From positions 248,001 to 312,000 of the forward strand of contig NZ_JAKMAJ010000002.1 of NCBI RefSeq assembly GCF_022378355.1: a stretch of DNA of 64,000 nucleotides, in the 5' to 3' direction. Shown here piece after piece: positions 21,778-31,185 of this stretch. How positions within the stretch are numbered: the stretch's first letter is position 1; every line of letters begins with the position of its first letter. The notes beneath the pieces are model-generated. The model was not told where the DNA came from, ran no database searches, and saw only the letters and a list, made by a program, of their open reading frames with translations. This DNA comes from Brenneria bubanii (GTDB lineage Bacteria; Pseudomonadota; Gammaproteobacteria; Enterobacterales; Enterobacteriaceae). The translations under genes were made by a program, and so were the position numbers.

Positions 21778-22659
21778 ATGACTAGCCCTGTCCGCCAGGC
21801 GTCGGAACATTCCGTGAGTGCGCAGCCTGTTTTACGCGAGCCTGCTCCGTTGCCGGCAAGCAAAAAAGTCTGGCATAACCCGATGATGGTACCTTTGAGG
21901 CCCGTCGCGCTAGGGCGTCGCTGGTTTCTCGGGTTCTGTTTCTTTGTCCTGTTTTTCGCATTGTGGGCGCTGATCACTTTTACCGGACTGGTGTCGCCAA
22001 CCTTCCTCGCCAGCCCGGCGAGTATGTTGCAGGAAGGCATTTTACTGTTTACCGATTTCGATTTTGCAACCGACATCACAATGACGGTGATGCGTGTACT
22101 GGGGGGCTTTATTCTAGCCAGCATTATCGCGATACCGCTCGGTATTCTGATGGGTTCATACAAGCTCATTGAAGCGTTCTTCGAACCCTTTATTTCGTTT
22201 TGTCGTTATCTGCCCGCTTCGGCGTTCGTTCCGTTGCTGATCTTGTGGGCGGGTATCGGCGAGATGCAGAAAATTCTGGTGATTTTCATTGGTTCATTCT
22301 TCCAGATAACCCTGATGGTAGCGGTGACCGTCGGCGCCGCAAGACGCGATCTGGTTGAAGCGGCTTATACGCTGGGCGCGACCAATCAGAGTGTGGTGCG
22401 TAGGGTGATTATTCCCAGCGCGGCGCCGGAAATCGCCGAACTGTTACGGTTGGTGCTGGGCTGGGCGTGGACTTACGTCATCGTGGCGGAATTGATTGGT
22501 TCATCAAGCGGTATCGGTCATATGATCGTCAACAGTCAAGCGTTGCTCAATACCGGACAAATGATCTTCGGCATTATCGTGATTGGTTGCATCGGTTTGC
22601 TATCCGATCTGTTGTTTAAAGCGGCCAACCGCCGTTTGTTTGTATGGAGTTCGCTGTGA
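21778..22659 (+). CDS. NitT/TauT-type ABC transporter permease in the hut cluster
   Basis: Inner-membrane permease of 293 residues with about six hydrophobic segments, the first near residues 45-70. The cytoplasmic EAA loop is clear (EAAYTLGATNQSVVRRVIIPSAAPEI), followed by the LGWAWTYVIVAELIGSSSGIGHMI segment typical of SsuC/TauC permeases. The ATG at 21778 has GAGGT 7 bases upstream; the frame extends further up into the preceding gene but without a start signal. It follows the binding protein after 16 bases and overlaps the ATPase gene by one base. Confidence 0.88.
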   Translation: MTSPVRQASEHSVSAQPVLREPAPLPASKKVWHNPMMVPLRPVALGRRWFLGFCFFVLFFALWALITFTGLVSPTFLASPASMLQEGILLFTDFDFATDITMTVMRVLGGFILASIIAIPLGILMGSYKLIEAFFEPFISFCRYLPASAFVPLLILWAGIGEMQKILVIFIGSFFQITLMVAVTVGAARRDLVEAAYTLGATNQSVVRRVIIPSAAPEIAELLRLVLGWAWTYVIVAELIGSSSGIGHMIVNSQALLNTGQMIFGIIVIGCIGLLSDLLFKAANRRLFVWSSL

Positions 22660-23444
22660 TGAAGTATCCCAAACTGAGCATCCGTCAGGTGGAACGTATT
22701 TTCAGCGGTCCGAAAAACGAGCAAACCCAGGCGCTGCTGCCAGTGAATTATCAGGTCAACGAAAATGACTTCATTACTATTCTCGGACCTTCGGGATGCG
22801 GTAAATCCACGCTGTTGCGCATCGTGGCCGGGTTGGATCAACCAACACGCGGCGAAATCTGGCTGGATGGCGAACTGGTCGACGGCCCGGGCGCGGACCG
22901 CGGCATGGTATTTCAGAGCTATACCCTATTCCCATGGCTGACGGTCGAACAGAACATTCGCTTCGGCTTGCAGGAGCGCGGCGTCGGTAAAGCGGCACAA
23001 AAAGAGCGTAGCGATTACTTTATCAATAAGGTCGGACTGCGTGGTTTTGAACGACATTTTCCACGCCAGCTTTCCGGCGGCATGCAGCAACGAACCGCGA
23101 TAGCCCGGGCGCTGACGAATGATCCGAAAATTCTGTTGATGGACGAGCCTTTCGGCGCGCTCGACAACCAGACCCGTGTAATGATGCAGGAACTGCTGCT
23201 GTCGATTTGGGAGTCGTCCCGCAAGACCGTGCTGTTCGTGACGCACGACATTGACGAGGCGATCTTCATGGCCAATAAAGTGGCGATTTTCAGCGCGCGG
23301 CCGGGACGGATTAAAACCGAAATCGCCGTTGATTTCCCACACCCGCGTGATTACAGGGTGAAAACATCGCCGGAATTTATGGCCCTGAAAGCGCGGATTA
23401 CCGAAGAAATTCGTACCGAGACCATGCAAACGCTGGCGCACTAA
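22659..23444 (+). CDS. NitT/TauT-type ABC transporter ATPase in the hut cluster
   Basis: 261-residue nucleotide-binding subunit with Walker A GPSGCGKST, the Q-loop FQSYTLFPWLTV, the signature LSGGMQQRTAIARA, Walker B ILLMDEPFGALD and the switch His in FVTHDIDEA. It is close to SsuB/TauB-type ATPases. The ATG at 22659 overlaps the permease stop (TGATG) and follows GGAG at 22646-22649; an ATG five codons upstream is in frame but its ribosome-binding site is poor. The operon appears to end here or continue into hutH, which has its own operator. Confidence 0.9.
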   Translation: MKYPKLSIRQVERIFSGPKNEQTQALLPVNYQVNENDFITILGPSGCGKSTLLRIVAGLDQPTRGEIWLDGELVDGPGADRGMVFQSYTLFPWLTVEQNIRFGLQERGVGKAAQKERSDYFINKVGLRGFERHFPRQLSGGMQQRTAIARALTNDPKILLMDEPFGALDNQTRVMMQELLLSIWESSRKTVLFVTHDIDEAIFMANKVAIFSARPGRIKTEIAVDFPHPRDYRVKTSPEFMALKARITEEIRTETMQTLAH

Positions 23445-23540
23445 TTTTGCGCTTAAAACACCAGATGATGCGCTTCAGACGTCAGATTACGCATCAATGG
23501 CCCGGGGCTGAATCCTTCACCGGGTTTACTTTCAGCTCAA

Positions 23541-23553
23541 CTTGTCTATACAG
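23541..23553. promoter_or_regulatory. Putative HutC operator 4 (hutHU)
   Basis: CTTGTCTATACAG, the same motif in the opposite orientation (TGTCTATACA is the complement of TGTATAGACA). It lies within 10-22 bases of the hutH ATG, over the expected ribosome-binding and promoter region. Confidence 0.7.
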
Positions 23554-23562
23554 GAATAGATC

Positions 23563-25113
23563 ATGACTTCTTCATCCACCGAATTCCCCCTTTGTCGTCT
23601 GCGGCCAGGTCACGTCGACCTGGCGACGCTGCGCAAGATTTATCAGGGCAATGTCCGTCTTGAACTGGTCGATGAGGCGCGCGCCGGCATACTGGCGTCA
23701 CAGAAAACGGTCGCCCGTATCCTGACGTCGGGCAAAGTGGTATATGGCATCAATACCGGTTTCGGCAAGCTGGCGCAAACGCGCATTCCGGCCGAACGTC
23801 TGGCCGAACTGCAACGCAATCTGGCGTTGTCGCACAGTGTCGGTATCGGCAAAGATCTGGCGGATAACGTGGTGCGACTGGTGATGGCGACCAAAGTTCT
23901 TAGCCTGTCGCGCGGACATTCAGGTATTCGCATCGAGGTTATCGATGCGCTGATAACATTGTTTAACGCCGGGATTTATCCCTGTATTCCTGAAAAAGGG
24001 TCTGTCGGCGCTTCCGGCGATTTAGCCCCGTTGGCGCATCTTTCCCTGATGCTGATCGGCGAAGGCCAGGTCAGGGTCGAAGGCGAAAAAATGTCGGCGA
24101 CGGCAGGACTGGCTACCGTAGGGCTGAAGCCATTTGAACTGGGTCCAAAAGAAGGTCTGGCGCTGCTGAACGGCACCCAGGTTTCAACGTCCCTGGCGCT
24201 GTCCGGGTTATTTGAGACAGAGCGAGTATTTTCCGCCGGCCTGGTGGCGGGAGCGCTGTCACTGGAAGCAATTAAAGGTTCGATTAAACCGTTGGATTCC
24301 CGCATTCATGAAGCGCGCGGCCAGTCGGGGCAGATTGCCGTCGCCGCCGCGTTAAGCGATATCCTGGCTGGTAGTAATATTGTCATCTCCCACGCCGATT
24401 GCGGTCGCGTGCAGGATCCGTATTCCATTCGTTGTGTGCCGCAGGTGATGGGCGCATGTCTCGACAATTTGCACCACGCCGCGCGCATTTTACGCATTGA
24501 AGCCAATGCGGCTTCCGATAATCCGCTGGTGTTTGCCGAAAACGGCGATGTGATCTCCGGCGGTAACTTCCATGCGGAACCGGTGGCGTTCGCTGCCGAT
24601 ATTATTGCGCTGGCCCTGTCTGAAATCGGTGCGATTTCAGAACGGCGCATGGCGCTGTTGCTCGACACCGGTCTTTCCGGTTTGCCGCCGTTCCTGATCA
24701 ACGACGGCGGGGTGAACTCCGGCTTTATGATTGCCCAGGTCACCGCGGCCGCGCTGGCGTCTGAAAACAAATCACTGGCGCATCCGGGCAGCGTCGACAG
24801 CCTGCCGACATCAGCGAATCAGGAAGATCACGTTTCGATGGCGACTTATGCCGCACGCCGTCTGGGCGATATGTGTTTCAACACCAGCGCGGTAGTCGGC
24901 ATCGAAGCGATGGCTGCGGCGCAGGGCATTGATTTCCATCGTCCTTTGAAAAGCTCGACGACGCTGGAAAATGAAATGAAAGTCATCCGTGAAAAGGTCG
25001 CGTTCCTGGAAAAGGATCGCCTGATGGCGCCGGACATCGAAGTAATGCGCCGGTGGGCTTGCCGTGAACACTGGCCGGTGGCGATTGAAGCGCTGCTGCC
25101 GAGCTTCGCCTGA
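23563..25113 (+). CDS. hutH: Histidine ammonia-lyase HutH
   Basis: Deaminates L-histidine to trans-urocanate and ammonia, the first step of the pathway. The 516-residue protein has the Ala-Ser-Gly triad at 150-152 in [15 protein letters not shown], which cyclises to the electrophilic MIO cofactor. YGINTGFG near residue 61, [30 protein letters not shown] and [19 protein letters not shown] are all typical HutH segments, making phenylalanine or tyrosine lyases unlikely. HutU follows after 55 bases. Confidence 0.97.
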   Translation: MTSSSTEFPLCRLRPGHVDLATLRKIYQGNVRLELVDEARAGILASQKTVARILTSGKVVYGINTGFGKLAQTRIPAERLAELQRNLALSHSVGIGKDLADNVVRLVMATKVLSLSRGHSGIRIEVIDALITLFNAGIYPCIPEKGSVGASGDLAPLAHLSLMLIGEGQVRVEGEKMSATAGLATVGLKPFELGPKEGLALLNGTQVSTSLALSGLFETERVFSAGLVAGALSLEAIKGSIKPLDSRIHEARGQSGQIAVAAALSDILAGSNIVISHADCGRVQDPYSIRCVPQVMGACLDNLHHAARILRIEANAASDNPLVFAENGDVISGGNFHAEPVAFAADIIALALSEIGAISERRMALLLDTGLSGLPPFLINDGGVNSGFMIAQVTAAALASENKSLAHPGSVDSLPTSANQEDHVSMATYAARRLGDMCFNTSAVVGIEAMAAAQGIDFHRPLKSSTTLENEMKVIREKVAFLEKDRLMAPDIEVMRRWACREHWPVAIEALLPSFA

Positions 25114-25168
25114 TAACTTTTCAGTAATAACTTCCTGACATTGATAAATCTTAGATAAGGAAACAACA

Positions 25169-26860
25169 ATGAACGCGCCACAGAAAACCGCCGGTTCCCG
25201 CGCCGTTCGCGCGCCGCACGGCACGGAGCTGAGCTGCCGGAACTGGCTGATTGAAGCGGCTTACCGCATGATCCAAAACAACCTTGATCCCGATGTCGCG
25301 GAACGTCCGCAAGATCTGGTGGTTTACGGCGGGATTGGTAAAGCGGCGCGTAACTGGCCTGCTTTTGAAGGCATTCTTGCAAGCCTGCGTAACCTGCAGG
25401 AAGACGAAACGCTGCTTGTTCAATCCGGCAAACCGGTCGGCGTGTTCCGTACCCATACCGACGCGCCGCGCGTACTTATCGCCAACTCGAACATCGTGCC
25501 TCACTGGGCAAACTGGGAGCATTTTCACGAACTGGATAAAGCAGGCCTGATGATGTACGGCCAGATGACCGCCGGTTCATGGATTTACATCGGCGCGCAA
25601 GGCATTGTGCAAGGCACTTATGAAACCTTCGCGGAAGCCGGCCGTCAACATTATGAGGGCAATCTGCGCGGCAAATGGATCTTAACCGCCGGTCTGGGCG
25701 GCATGGGCGGCGCGCAACCGCTGGCGGGCGTACTGGCCGGCGCCTGCGTGTTGGCGATTGAATGTCAGGAATCGCACATTGATTTTCGTCTGCGCACCCG
25801 TTATCTCGATTACAAAACGCACGACATCGATGAAGCGATGTCGATGATCGAAAAAGCCTGCGCCGAGAAGAAAGCCATTTCCGTCGGCCTGCTGGGAAAT
25901 GCCGCGGAACTTATGCCGCAACTGGCGGCACGAGCCAAAGCAGGCGGTTTGCGCCCTGATATCGTCACCGATCAGACCTCCGCGCATGATCCGCTGAACG
26001 GTTATCTTCCGGCAGGCTGGAGCCTGGAGAAATGGCGGCAGGCGCGTCAGTCCGACCCGCACGCCGTGGTAAAGGCCGCACGCGCGTCCATGGCGAAACA
26101 CGTTGAGGCGATGCTCGATTTTCATGCGATGGGCATTCCGACCGTCGATTACGGCAACAATATTCGTCAGGTCGCAAAAGACGAAGGCGTGGTCAATGCC
26201 TTTGATTTCCCGGGTTTTGTCCCAGCGTATATTCGCCCCCTTTTCTGTGAAGGCAAGGGACCGTTCCGCTGGGTGGCGCTTTCCGGCGACCCGGAGGATA
26301 TTTATAAAACCGACGCCAAACTGAAAGCGCTGTTCCCGGATAATGCCAACCTGATCAACTGGCTGGACATGGCGCGTGAACGCATCGCTTTCCAGGGCTT
26401 ACCGGCGCGTATCTGCTGGCTCGGTCTGGGCGAACGACATATCGCCGGGCTGGCCTTCAACGAAATGGTGCGCAACGGCGAACTGAAAGCGCCCATCGTT
26501 ATCGGCCGCGATCATTTGGACACCGGTTCCGTTGCCTCGCCAAACCGCGAAACCGAAGCGATGAAAGACGGTTCCGATGCCGTTTCCGACTGGCCGCTGC
26601 TCAATGCGCTGTTGAACACCGCAGGCGGCGCGACGTGGGTGAGTCTGCACCACGGCGGCGGCGTCGGCATGGGCTTCTCTCAGCATGCCGGAATGGTCAT
26701 TGTGTGCGACGGCACCCCTGAAGCGGATGCCCGCCTTGAACGTATTTTGTGGAATGATCCGGCGACCGGCGTGATGCGGCATGCGGATGCAGGTTATGAG
26801 CAGGCCAAAGCGTGTGCGGATCGTCACGGGCTTAGCTTGCCGCTGCTGCGCAATCAGTAA
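25169..26860 (+). CDS. hutU: Urocanate hydratase HutU
   Basis: Adds water to urocanate to form imidazolonepropionate, using tightly bound NAD+ as an electrophile. The 563-residue protein (usual length about 557) has [10 protein letters not shown] (175-184) in the NAD-binding domain, [11 protein letters not shown] near residue 53, and the catalytic-region Cys416 in [13 protein letters not shown] weak hairpin near 26954-26976 follows the gene. Read in the same direction as hutH and very likely co-transcribed with it. Confidence 0.97.
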   Translation: MNAPQKTAGSRAVRAPHGTELSCRNWLIEAAYRMIQNNLDPDVAERPQDLVVYGGIGKAARNWPAFEGILASLRNLQEDETLLVQSGKPVGVFRTHTDAPRVLIANSNIVPHWANWEHFHELDKAGLMMYGQMTAGSWIYIGAQGIVQGTYETFAEAGRQHYEGNLRGKWILTAGLGGMGGAQPLAGVLAGACVLAIECQESHIDFRLRTRYLDYKTHDIDEAMSMIEKACAEKKAISVGLLGNAAELMPQLAARAKAGGLRPDIVTDQTSAHDPLNGYLPAGWSLEKWRQARQSDPHAVVKAARASMAKHVEAMLDFHAMGIPTVDYGNNIRQVAKDEGVVNAFDFPGFVPAYIRPLFCEGKGPFRWVALSGDPEDIYKTDAKLKALFPDNANLINWLDMARERIAFQGLPARICWLGLGERHIAGLAFNEMVRNGELKAPIVIGRDHLDTGSVASPNRETEAMKDGSDAVSDWPLLNALLNTAGGATWVSLHHGGGVGMGFSQHAGMVIVCDGTPEADARLERILWNDPATGVMRHADAGYEQAKACADRHGLSLPLLRNQ

Positions 26861-26996
26861 TGATAATCGAGTCGTTCAGCAGGAAAGTAAACCCGGCGCT
26901 GACCGTGACATATTTTGCTGTTCCGACAAGCTGAGATGATGCAAAAACGGCGTAAAACGGCCACGACTGGCGTTTTGTAACAGTATGGAGTAAGAG

Positions 26997-28166
26997 ATGG
27001 CTTCAGATTTGGCAATATTCGATGCAGCAGATGTTGACACAAAAAAACAGAGTCTGAGGAGCCTGGCAAGAGCGGCCTCGCGTTCACTGGGCGTTTATAA
27101 CGCCGGACTTTCCGCCGACAGCGTGCAGCAAAAATATGGCGTATCCCATGTAGTTAAACTCGCCAGCAACGAAAACCCGTTGGGCGCCAGCCCGCAGGTG
27201 GTTGCCGCACTTCAGGCGGATGCCCGTTTCAGCGCGGTTTATTCCGATGCGTCGAGCGCGGCGCTGCGCCGGGCGCTGGCGGAGCATACCGGCGTGGACG
27301 CGGACAATATTGTGATTGGCAACGGTTCAGAAGACATTCTGCACATGCTGGCGCTGGCCTTTCTCAACCCTGGCGATCGTGTGGTCACGTTGACGCCATC
27401 CTTTGGTCTGCATGAAATTTTCCCACGCATGATGGGAGCGGAAGTCACCCTGGTCGGCGTCAATGCGCACAGGCGCTTTGACGTCGAAGCCTGGGAAGCG
27501 GCGCTTTCGACGCCGGCCAAAATGGTGATATTTAGTAATCCGTCTAATCCGGTCGGCTGTATGCTCGACAAGCAAGGATTCGCCCGAGTTATCGATGCCG
27601 CGCCGCTGGATTGCCTGCTGGCGATCGACGAAGCCTATTTCGAGTATTGTGAAGGCGAGCCTGGTTACCCCGACAGTCTGCGCATTCTGGCGGAACAACC
27701 GCGCCCGTGGATTGTACTGCGCACCTTTTCGAAAGCGTACGGACTGGCGGGGCTACGCGTCGGCTATGGCTTAGCCAGCCATCCGGAACTGATTAATCTA
27801 CTGAATCGCGTTCGCACGCCGTTCAACATCAACCGTGGTGCACAAACGGCGGCGGTGGCTGCCTTGCAGGATAAAGGGCACGTTATCGACAGCATTGCGC
27901 TGACGACCGCCCAACGCGGGATGATGGCGACGGAGCTCGCGGCGCTGGGTTATGACGTGGCGCCGTCTTACGCTAATTTTCTGTTCTTCGATTGCGGTCG
28001 ACCAAGTAGTGAACTGGCTCGGCGATTACTCGCTTATGGCGTGATTATCAAACCGTGGACGGAAACCGGCTATGAAAACTGGATCCGCGTGTCCATCGGC
28101 AGCGAACGGGACAACCGGCAGTTTATGGACAGCTTGAAAAAGATTCTTGCGGAGGAAACCGCATAA
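26997..28166 (+). CDS. HisC-like PLP aminotransferase in the hut cluster
   Basis: Class I/II fold-type I aminotransferase of 389 residues most like histidinol-phosphate aminotransferases. Landmarks: KLASNENPLGASP near 54-66, GNGSEDIL (109-114) binding the cofactor phosphate, SNPSNPVG (180-187), Asp211 in AIDEAYFEY and the PLP lysine Lys246 in RTFSKAYGLAGLRVGYG. The C-terminal Arg in NWIRVSIG binds the substrate carboxylate. The ATG at 26997 follows GGAG. It lies just after hutU and before a dehydrogenase, outside any his operon, so a role in histidine/imidazolepyruvate transamination is a plausible inference, not a demonstrated function. Confidence 0.85.
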   Translation: MASDLAIFDAADVDTKKQSLRSLARAASRSLGVYNAGLSADSVQQKYGVSHVVKLASNENPLGASPQVVAALQADARFSAVYSDASSAALRRALAEHTGVDADNIVIGNGSEDILHMLALAFLNPGDRVVTLTPSFGLHEIFPRMMGAEVTLVGVNAHRRFDVEAWEAALSTPAKMVIFSNPSNPVGCMLDKQGFARVIDAAPLDCLLAIDEAYFEYCEGEPGYPDSLRILAEQPRPWIVLRTFSKAYGLAGLRVGYGLASHPELINLLNRVRTPFNINRGAQTAAVAALQDKGHVIDSIALTTAQRGMMATELAALGYDVAPSYANFLFFDCGRPSSELARRLLAYGVIIKPWTETGYENWIRVSIGSERDNRQFMDSLKKILAEETA

Positions 28167-28313
28167 AATTTGTCAGGTGGTACATCGGCTATGCCACCGG
28201 CAACGTACGGGCCGTGCTTTCAGCCATAGATATCAATAAGCCATCACGCAAAACATCCCCGGAAGGTTTTTTAACCAGCACCAGACAAACACAAAAATTA
28301 CGGAGAGGCGGTC

Positions 28314-29399
28314 ATGCAGGCACAGAACATCATTTTTCCGGCGCAAATCCTGCGCGGTCCCGGCGTTATTTCTCAGCTTGGCGATATTTGCGCGTTGCTG
28401 GGCAAACGTGCGCTGGTGATTGGCGGGCGCCAGTCTCTGGCCGCGGTAAGTGATAAAATTCGTCGCCAGTTGCAAAACTCCGCAGTAGAACTGACGGGCA
28501 GCGCATGGTTCGGCGGCGAAAGCAGCGAAAAAAATATCAGCCGTCTAGCGCTGGCGGTCAAAGCGCGGAAAGCGGACATGGTGATCAGCGTCGGCGGCGG
28601 TAAATCCCTTGATACCGGTAAAGCCGTCGGAGTGAGAGCCAGCGTGCCAGTCGTGACCATTCCGACTATTGCGGCGACCTGCGCCGCCGTTACGCCGCTG
28701 ACCATTCGTTATCACGACGACGGTCGCTTCCGTGATTTATTTCCGCTGCCGCAGGCTCCGGCGTCGGTCATCATCGATAGCGAAATCATCGCCGCCGCGC
28801 CGTTGCGCTGGCTGGCCGCCGGCCTCGGCGATACGCTGGCGAAATGGTACGAATTCCGCGCCATCAGCGGTCATAATAACCAACAGAACGGTGTGGCGCG
28901 CTCTTCCCGCGCCAATAGCAGGATTTGTTACGATCTGATAGGCCGCTACGGCGCATCGGCCTGCGACGCCGTCCGCGCCGGAAAGCCCACCAGCGAGCTG
29001 GACCAGGTGCTCGACGCCATTTTCATGTTCGCCGGTCTGACCTCGCTGATGAGCAGCGGTGCGCATGCGGCCGCATCCCACGCCATTTACGAAGGTTTTA
29101 CCGTCTGCGATAAAACCCGCGCATTCGGCCACGGATTGCTGGTTGGTTTCGGTAATCTTTGCCTGTTGGCGCTGGAAAACCGCAGCGATGACGAATTGCT
29201 GGAAGCGATCAAACTGGCGCATGCCTGCGCGCTTCCGCTGCGTCTACGCGAAATTGCGGAACTGAACTCGGAGGAGCTGGATAGTATCGTGCAGGCGTCG
29301 CTGCATGCCCCGGATATGGGAAATATGCCCGCGGTGACGACGGCGGCGGCGCTTTATCAGGCGATTGCGCGGGTTGAGACGCTGGCGGATTCGATCTGA
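28314..29399 (+). CDS. HcxA/glycerol-dehydrogenase-like metal-dependent dehydrogenase
   Basis: 361-residue group III (iron-type) alcohol dehydrogenase. The nucleotide-binding GGGKSLDTGKAVG (94-106), the segment IPTIAATCAAVTPLTIRY (116-133) and the metal region GLGDTLAKWYE (170-180) match the E. coli HcxA (YbdH) subfamily, which reduces 2-oxo acids. Metal histidines are in SHAIYEGF and FGHGLLVGFG. A GGAGAGG ribosome-binding site precedes the ATG. As the partner of the aminotransferase it could interconvert imidazolepyruvate and imidazolelactate; this is inference from context. Glycerol dehydrogenase activity is the main alternative. Confidence 0.85.
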   Translation: MQAQNIIFPAQILRGPGVISQLGDICALLGKRALVIGGRQSLAAVSDKIRRQLQNSAVELTGSAWFGGESSEKNISRLALAVKARKADMVISVGGGKSLDTGKAVGVRASVPVVTIPTIAATCAAVTPLTIRYHDDGRFRDLFPLPQAPASVIIDSEIIAAAPLRWLAAGLGDTLAKWYEFRAISGHNNQQNGVARSSRANSRICYDLIGRYGASACDAVRAGKPTSELDQVLDAIFMFAGLTSLMSSGAHAAASHAIYEGFTVCDKTRAFGHGLLVGFGNLCLLALENRSDDELLEAIKLAHACALPLRLREIAELNSEELDSIVQASLHAPDMGNMPAVTTAAALYQAIARVETLADSI

Positions 29400-29482
29400 C
29401 GCCGGTGGCGTATGGGAGAGGCCGTTACCGCTCTCTCCCTGTGCTGACGCAGCTTTTAACCATGCGCATCGCGCGCTGGGTT

Positions 29483-30253
29483 TTAGCCATTCAGCACCTG
29501 CCACAGCAGATGACGATAAACCGGCATTAACGGATGTTGTATCAATAGCGTCAGACTCGCGCCCGCCGCCGTCAGCGACAGCGGAGCGACCCAGTGCAAA
29601 CGGTCGATCGGCAACCACCGGCTGACCCCGTCGCCTCTTTTATTTTTATCGCCCCGCCACCAGCGCCAGCACAGCCATGCCGAACTCCACACCAGCAGCG
29701 CCGTCGCCAGCAGCAGCCATTTGAAACCGCCGCTATTGGCTTCGGTGGGGATATCAATGGCGACGCCAGCCAGAATACCGGGAAAGAGATAGACCGGCGG
29801 CCAGGTCAGGCTGCCGATGATGTTCGGTAACGCAAACTTATAAGGCGGCAGTTCCAACATGCCGGCAACCATCGGGATCAGCGGCCGAGTCGGACCAACA
29901 AAGCGCCCAATCAGCACCGTGGCAATATGGTGCTGATGCAAAGCATGCTCTGTCTTGCGCAGCATCGTCTGGTGTTTTTTCAGAAACGACCATTGATGCA
30001 GCGGCGTTTTAAAGCGCCGGCCGATAAAATAGGAGATCCAATCGCCGAGCAAGCAACCGATAATGCCCACGCCCCATGCCGGGTAAAGTCCCAGCTTGCC
30101 GCTGCCGATCAATGCGCCCAGCGTCGCCATCATCAGCGTTCCCGGCAATAACAGCCCCACGACGGCAAGAGACTCCAGAAAGGTAACCAGCATGACCGCG
30201 ATCAGCGCATAGGTTAATGATTGCGTCACTAAATGATCCAGCCATGCTTCCAT
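29483..30253 (-). CDS. yabI: DedA-family inner-membrane protein YabI
   Basis: Multi-pass DedA/VTT-domain protein; members of the family are linked to undecaprenyl phosphate and phospholipid flipping and membrane homeostasis. The 256-residue form starting at 30253 (MEAWLDHLVTQS) aligns with E. coli YabI from its first residue. Motifs FLESLAVVGLLLPGTLMMATLGALIGSG and GRFVGPTRPLIPMVAGML are conserved. The frame is open 24 codons further upstream, but that extension has no counterpart. In E. coli yabI is directly beside thiQ; here about 18 kb of other genes separates them. Confidence 0.92.
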   Translation of the reverse strand: MEAWLDHLVTQSLTYALIAVMLVTFLESLAVVGLLLPGTLMMATLGALIGSGKLGLYPAWGVGIIGCLLGDWISYFIGRRFKTPLHQWSFLKKHQTMLRKTEHALHQHHIATVLIGRFVGPTRPLIPMVAGMLELPPYKFALPNIIGSLTWPPVYLFPGILAGVAIDIPTEANSGGFKWLLLATALLVWSSAWLCWRWWRGDKNKRGDGVSRWLPIDRLHWVAPLSLTAAGASLTLLIQHPLMPVYRHLLWQVLNG

Positions 30254-30489
30254 CGGTTCTCGCCCCATTTTTATGAAAAAGGGATTGTCTGGATCTTGAG
30301 CGACGCCGTCAACAGGGATTTTCACCGAGCAAGGAAACCGGAGAGCGCGGCGTGACTCAAGCGCCGCCCGGCGTCAGGCGCGCCCTACCGGCTAGCATGA
30401 AAATGGCGGCGCAGGCTGCGCAACCGGCACTGAGCTGACCGACCGCCAACGCGCAGCCCGGTGTCGCGGGGATTCGGGGGCGCAAATGT

Positions 30490-31185
30490 CTATCCCCCCA
30501 GATACATTTTCTTCACTTCGGGGTTGGCGAGAATATCCTGCGCGTTGCCTTTCAGCACTATCTTACCGTTCTCCAACACATAGGCGCGGTCGGCGATCTT
30601 CAATGCGGCGGTCGCGTTCTGCTCAACCAGGAGAATGGTAATATTATCCTTCTGCAATTGCTTAATAATATTAAACATTTCTCCAACTATCTTCGGCGCC
30701 AGCCCCAGGCTCGGCTCATCGAGCATCAGCAATACCGGTTCGCTCATCAATGCCCGGGCAATCGCCAGCATCTGTTGTTCACCACCGCTCATCGTTCCCG
30801 CCAGTTGGCTACGGCGTTCCTTTAACCGTGGAAACAAGGTATACATTTTGTCTTTCAGGTAGTTAAAGTTAACCGGGTTGTTGTATGCCCCCATGCGCAG
30901 GTTTTCTTCAATGGTCAGGTTGGTGAATACTTTGCGCCCTTCGGGGACCAGCGCCAGCCCTTTCCTGACTATCTGGTGGGTCAGGCTATTGGAAATATCC
31001 TCATTAAGGAAATTCACCTGCCCGGTGGATTTCACCAGGTTGATAATACCGTTCAGCGTGGAGGTTTTCCCTGCTCCGTTGCTGCCTATCAAGGTAACGA
31101 TTTCACTGTTCCTTACCTCGATATCGATCCCCTTTAATCCTTGAATCAGCCCGTAAAATACCTGTAGATCATCGGCTTTAAGCAT
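30490..31185 (-). CDS. livF: Branched-chain-type amino acid ABC transporter ATPase LivF
   Basis: 231-residue nucleotide-binding subunit of a hydrophobic amino acid importer. Walker A (GSNGAGKTS), the family-specific LALVPEGRKVFTNLTIEENL, signature MSGGEQQMLAIARALM and Walker B LLMLDEPSLGLAP identify the LivF branch. I chose the ATG at 31185 (MLKADDL), 9 bases after GGAG; it overlaps the end of livG by 8 bases. Two further ATGs upstream are less well placed. Last gene of the livJHMGF set. Confidence 0.92.
   Translation of the reverse strand: MLKADDLQVFYGLIQGLKGIDIEVRNSEIVTLIGSNGAGKTSTLNGIINLVKSTGQVNFLNEDISNSLTHQIVRKGLALVPEGRKVFTNLTIEENLRMGAYNNPVNFNYLKDKMYTLFPRLKERRSQLAGTMSGGEQQMLAIARALMSEPVLLMLDEPSLGLAPKIVGEMFNIIKQLQKDNITILLVEQNATAALKIADRAYVLENGKIVLKGNAQDILANPEVKKMYLGG

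Noticed and set aside
26954-26976. Hairpin after hutU as a terminator
   Set aside because: The stem has a bulged base and no T tract beyond it, so termination is doubtful and transcription may continue into the aminotransferase gene.
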